Source: CAVZLD01 sp964522605 | GTDB lineage: Bacteria > Planctomycetota > Planctomycetia > Pirellulales > Pirellulaceae | Reading direction: 5' to 3' | DNA length: 17,140 nt | Assembly (NCBI GenBank): GCA_964522605.1 | Contig: CAZFWV010000125.1 | Location: 1 to 17,140 of the forward strand | The notes under the pieces: generated by a model | The model's database searches: none | The model's input: only the letters and a program-made list of their open reading frames with translations | Told to the model about the DNA's origin: nothing | Translations under genes and position numbers: made by a program | In this document: piece after piece, positions 14,737 to 17,140 of the stretch | How the letters are laid out: each line of letters begins with the position of its first letter | Numbering within the stretch: position 1 is the first letter of the stretch

Positions 14737-14814
14737 AACCGCGGATTCGACGGAGGGGACGGATCGGCACGGACCGATCCGCGGACATCCGTTTGATCCG
14801 TTTCATCCGCGGTT
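14737..14814. repeat. 78-bp inverted element bounded by AACCGCGGAT
   Basis: Perfect 10-bp ends AACCGCGGAT (14737-14746) and ATCCGCGGTT (14805-14814) enclose an inner perfect stem, GGATCGG / CCGATCC (14761-14780). Several CGGAT/ATCCG words fill the rest, including ATCCGTTTGATCCGTTTCATCCG. From memory, similar CGGAT-rich hairpin repeats are dispersed in several bacterial phyla. Only one copy is seen here. Confidence 0.65.
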
Positions 14815-15054
14815 CCTCTTCCCGATCTTCGGTTCCGCTCGACATGTGCGTGACACCTCCCGCGCCGCGGAAGGGTGTGTTGGAGTTGTTTTTCCCGCAC
14901 TTTCTCTCGTCTCTTTCTCGGTACGTTGGAACACCGCGCCGAATCCCATGCATACAGGCTAAACACGTACCATATGAATTCGGTTACGAGCCGATTCCTG
15001 CTATGATGATGGGTAACTGTGCCCAATTCGAATTGCTGGAAAGGCGGACGTCCG

Positions 15055-16584
15055 ATGAGCGTCTCGGCAGCGGATCCTCCCTGGTTGGCAGAAGCCCGCG
15101 CGCGCGTCCGTTCGGCCTACGATCCGCAGTTGTTCCAGCAGGCGGGTGAGCAATTGATTGCGCAGCTTCAGCGGCATCTGCGTCGAGTCGAAGCGTCGCA
15201 AGATGTCGTGCTGAACTGGGAAGAGCCGCGACGCAACATCGATCTGGCGGCGAGCGGTCTGCGGGAAGACGCGGTGGGCGCGAGCCTGGACCGGTTGGCG
15301 GCGGCATTTGGTCAGCGTGCCGAAGAAATGCTGGCCCGGGGACAAAATCTGCACGACCCGCGTTACATCGGCCACCAGGTTCCCGCGCCAGTGCCCCTGG
15401 CCGGTCTGTTCGACGCCCTGGGCGCGGTAACGAACCAGGTCATGGCCGTCTATGAGATGGGGCCGTGGGCGACGGCGGTGGAGAGGGCCGTCGTCGAACG
15501 GTTGGGACAACTCATCGGCTGGCCGGCCGGTTCCTTCGCGGGCCTGGCGACACACGGTGGATCGCTGGCCAACTTGACGGCGCTGTTGACCGCGCGGAAT
15601 GTCATGCGGAATGACAGTTGGGAGCGCGGGTTGGGTGATGCGATCGCTCCATTACTGGTCGTTCACGCCGACGCACATTACTGCATCACCCGCGCGGCAG
15701 GGATTCTCGGTCTCGGGACGCGCAACGTGGTCCGCGCGGCACTCGACAAGGATCGCAAGATTGATGTCGATCGGCTGGACCAGCAATTGAGTCGTCTGCG
15801 CCGACAAGGAACTCCGTTGATGGGTGTGGTGGCCTGCGCGTGCTCCACTCCGATCGGTGCGTTCGATCGATTGGAGCAGATCGCGGACGTTTGTCGGAGG
15901 CACAACCTTTGGCTGCACGTCGATGCGGCTCACGGCGGAGCGGTCTGCTTCAGCGATCGCCATCGCCATTTGGTCAACGGTTTGCACCTGGCCGACAGCG
16001 TCGTGTGGGACGCCCACAAAATGCTCTTCGTTCCCGCGCTGTGCGCGTTCGTGTTTTACCGCGATCGGAGTCATCGTTTCCAGACCTTTCGGCAAAACGC
16101 CCCCTACCTGTTCGATCCTTCCGCTCCCGGTCTGGCCGATTTCGACAGCGGCCTGGTCACCGTCGAGTGTACCAAACGCGCCGCCGTCTATGGTCTGTGG
16201 GGTACTTGGAGCGTTTTCGGATCGCAACTGTTTGCCGATCTAGTGGATGTTACGTTTGAGACCGCGCGGCAACTGTATGAACTGTTGGATGAAGCGCCGG
16301 ACTTCGAACCGCTGCATGTTCCCGAATGTAACATCGTCGTCTTTCGGCACCTGCCCGATCCCCTTCGTCATCAATCCCCGCAGCAGATCGGTCAGTTTCA
16401 GCACCTGTTGCGCCGCCGCCTGATTCAATCGGGGGAATTCTATATCGTGCAGAATACGTTGGACGGAGTGGGAGCGCTGCGAGTTGCCGTCTGCAATCCG
16501 TTGACGACCGAAGATCATCTGCGCGAGTTGATGTCCGCTCTGCGCCGACACGGCAAGATGATTCTGGATGAAGCAAAAGGTTGA
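15055..16584 (+). CDS. PLP-dependent decarboxylase family (group II / aromatic or diaminobutyrate decarboxylase-like)
   Basis: A fold-type I pyridoxal-phosphate enzyme of 509 residues, probably cytosolic and dimeric. Members decarboxylate amino acids such as aromatic amino acids, glutamate, diaminobutyrate or aspartate; the substrate is not predictable here. HDPRYIGHQVPAPVPLAGL (100-118) and NQVMAVYEMGPWATAVERAV (127-146) are the N-terminal blocks. THGGSLANLTAL (167-178) binds the phosphate. HVDAAHGG (288-295) has Asp290 pairing with the pyridine nitrogen. WDAHKML (318-324) holds the Schiff-base Lys322. The start at ATG 15055, with AAAGGCGG upstream, is preferred over an in-frame GTG at 15019. 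It is a monocistronic-looking gene with no transporter or biosynthetic partner beside it. Confidence 0.88.
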   Translation: MSVSAADPPWLAEARARVRSAYDPQLFQQAGEQLIAQLQRHLRRVEASQDVVLNWEEPRRNIDLAASGLREDAVGASLDRLAAAFGQRAEEMLARGQNLHDPRYIGHQVPAPVPLAGLFDALGAVTNQVMAVYEMGPWATAVERAVVERLGQLIGWPAGSFAGLATHGGSLANLTALLTARNVMRNDSWERGLGDAIAPLLVVHADAHYCITRAAGILGLGTRNVVRAALDKDRKIDVDRLDQQLSRLRRQGTPLMGVVACACSTPIGAFDRLEQIADVCRRHNLWLHVDAAHGGAVCFSDRHRHLVNGLHLADSVVWDAHKMLFVPALCAFVFYRDRSHRFQTFRQNAPYLFDPSAPGLADFDSGLVTVECTKRAAVYGLWGTWSVFGSQLFADLVDVTFETARQLYELLDEAPDFEPLHVPECNIVVFRHLPDPLRHQSPQQIGQFQHLLRRRLIQSGEFYIVQNTLDGVGALRVAVCNPLTTEDHLRELMSALRRHGKMILDEAKG

Positions 16585-16632
16585 ACGACGCGTGGGGTAC
16601 AGGTCAGCTTTTGCCGAGTCTGGTTGGCCGAT

Positions 16633-16713
16633 ACGTAGCCGAAGTCGTGAGACTTCGGATGAGACTTCGAGGGCTCCCGTTTGCGATCCGAATTCTCACG
16701 AATTCGGCTACGA
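16633..16713. repeat. paired inverted GTGA-loop hairpins, second locus
   Basis: CCGAAGTC-GTGA-GACTTCGG (16639-16658) and, inverted, CCGAATTC-TCAC-GAATTCGG (16688-16707) are each perfect 8-bp stems. They are flanked by TACGTAG on the left and CTACG on the right, as at 11878-11965. Relative to the other copies, the first hairpin differs at one stem position and its partner (T-A to G-C), so pairing is kept. Confidence 0.8.
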
Positions 16714-16748
16714 GACAGACTTCGTCCAATGCAAGCAGGCTAAATAGG

Positions 16749-16773
16749 TACGACTTGAGACAAGTCGGCCTAC
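16749..16773. repeat. hairpin repeat, GTAGGCCGACTTG family, copy 3
   Basis: CGACTTG (16751-16757), AGA, CAAGTCG (16761-16767) is a perfect 7-bp stem followed by GCCTAC. The left flank reads GTA where the full repeat has GTAGGC, a three-base deletion. It lies 28 bases upstream of the next start codon. Confidence 0.65.
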
Positions 16774-16801
16774 GTCCAGAGAGACGCTCGAAGGCAGCGC
16801 A

Positions 16802-17089
16802 ATGCCAAGACCACGTCGTCGATCGATCATTGTCTACTTGCTGCACGATCGCTACCCGCCCCGTCTCTATGTCTTCCTGCCGCTCTACCGGTTCTTTCGG
16901 CGCCGGCTGGGAATCCCCATGGTTATCGCGAACCTGCTGGTGTGGCTGGTCAGCGCGCTGCTGCACGGCGGCGTCCTGCTCGGTACGGGAAACCCGATCG
17001 CTGCGCTCGTGTTCGCGATGATCTTCGTAGGCCTCGGGCTGCTGTCCAGCGCGGTCGTGCTGTCTTCCAAGCGGAACGCGAGGTTGTAG
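16802..17089 (+). CDS. small two-helix membrane protein, unknown function
   Basis: A 95-residue protein, unrecognised. It has a basic N-terminus (MPRPRRRS) and an aromatic amphipathic stretch (PPRLYVFLPLYRFFRRRLG). Two hydrophobic segments follow, at about 40-58 (PMVIANLLVWLVSALLHGG) and about 66-87 (IAALVFAMIFVGLGLLSSAVVL), and a basic tail KRNARL. The WLVSALLHGG segment faintly recalls the C-terminal part of MBOAT acyltransferases, so a gene fragment is possible, but this is weak. The ATG at 16802 has only a poor ribosome site (GAAGG, further upstream than usual). The stop TAG is the first part of a heptamer array. Coding is plausible from length and hydrophobic pattern, not proven. Confidence 0.55.
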   Translation: MPRPRRRSIIVYLLHDRYPPRLYVFLPLYRFFRRRLGIPMVIANLLVWLVSALLHGGVLLGTGNPIAALVFAMIFVGLGLLSSAVVLSSKRNARL

Positions 17090-17140
17090 GCTGGAGGCTG
17101 GAGGCTGGAGACTGGAGACTGGAGACTGGAGACTGGAGAC
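17090..17140. repeat. heptanucleotide tandem array, runs off window
   Basis: Three GCTGGAG units (17090-17110), then four ACTGGAG units (17111-17138) and the start of another. The stop codon TAG of the preceding frame (17087-17089) directly abuts the first unit. It continues past the window edge, so the length is unknown. Confidence 0.9.

Larger units (their letters stand above)
14654..15054. other. 401-base spacer with hairpins, no gene seen
   Basis: Open frames here lack motifs and good starts. The spacer holds a hairpin after the upstream stop, an AACCGCGGAT-bounded inverted element, and a degenerate stretch (14955-14995) related to the 16690-16751 repeat cluster. TATGAT at 15002-15007 may be a -10 box for the decarboxylase-family gene, but no good -35 lies before it. 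Confidence 0.55.

Noticed and set aside
15652..16227. 191-codon minus-strand open frame
   Set aside because: Antisense to the PLP enzyme core, with no own motifs or ribosome site.

Overview
The window looks like a chromosomal segment from a GC-rich, Gram-negative-type bacterium, most likely a planctomycete (Planctomycetota, Pirellulales/Planctomycetales-like). The reasons are an exported sulfatase, a PYROXD2-type desaturase, a YkgJ-hisS pair, and many dispersed hairpin and short-period repeats in the spacers, including a Tyr/Glu-coding hexamer array of a kind I associate with that phylum from memory. It is a scaffold with two placeholder gaps of exactly 100 N (4237-4336 and 7363-7462). At least one gap lies against repeat sequence.

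Layout. Positions 1-1060 (minus): N-terminal two-thirds of a GlpD-type glycerol-3-phosphate dehydrogenase, running off the left edge. 1331-2380 (plus): M50 site-2 protease. 2464-3429 (minus): exported transglutaminase-like protein, convergent with the protease across a hairpin repeat. 3614-4236 (plus): VTT/DedA-type membrane protein, cut by gap 1. 4527-6026 (plus): exported sulfatase, convergent with 6063-7013 (minus), a family 2 glycosyltransferase. 7014-7937 is a repeat-rich, gene-free stretch holding gap 2. 7938-8588 (minus): PhoU. 8589-9057: no gene seen. 9058-10842 (plus): YkgJ-type Cys-cluster protein followed six bases later by hisS. 10989-11225 (plus): 78-residue membrane protein. 11321-11797 (plus): unrecognised 158-residue protein. 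11868-11988: compound inverted-hairpin element. 12024-12902 (minus): beta-hydroxyacid dehydrogenase-family reductase, divergent from 13028-14653 (plus), PYROXD2-like FAD oxidoreductase. 15055-16584 (plus): PLP-dependent decarboxylase-family protein. 16633-16773: another hairpin cluster. 16802-17089 (plus): 95-residue membrane protein whose stop codon abuts a heptamer tandem array running off the right edge.

The genes do not form one pathway. Most are single transcription units in mixed orientation. Only ykgJ-hisS looks like a tight operon. I see no defence system, CRISPR, prophage, integrase or transposase. The most interesting content is in the spacers. It includes a hairpin family with a GTGA loop in which one stem pair changes on both sides, arranged twice as inverted pairs. 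It also includes a CGACTTG-AGA-CAAGTCG hairpin family, two period-7 arrays each starting at or just after a small membrane protein's stop codon, and direct plus inverted copies of a TACTCG hexamer unit. I do not see a convincing new multi-gene system.
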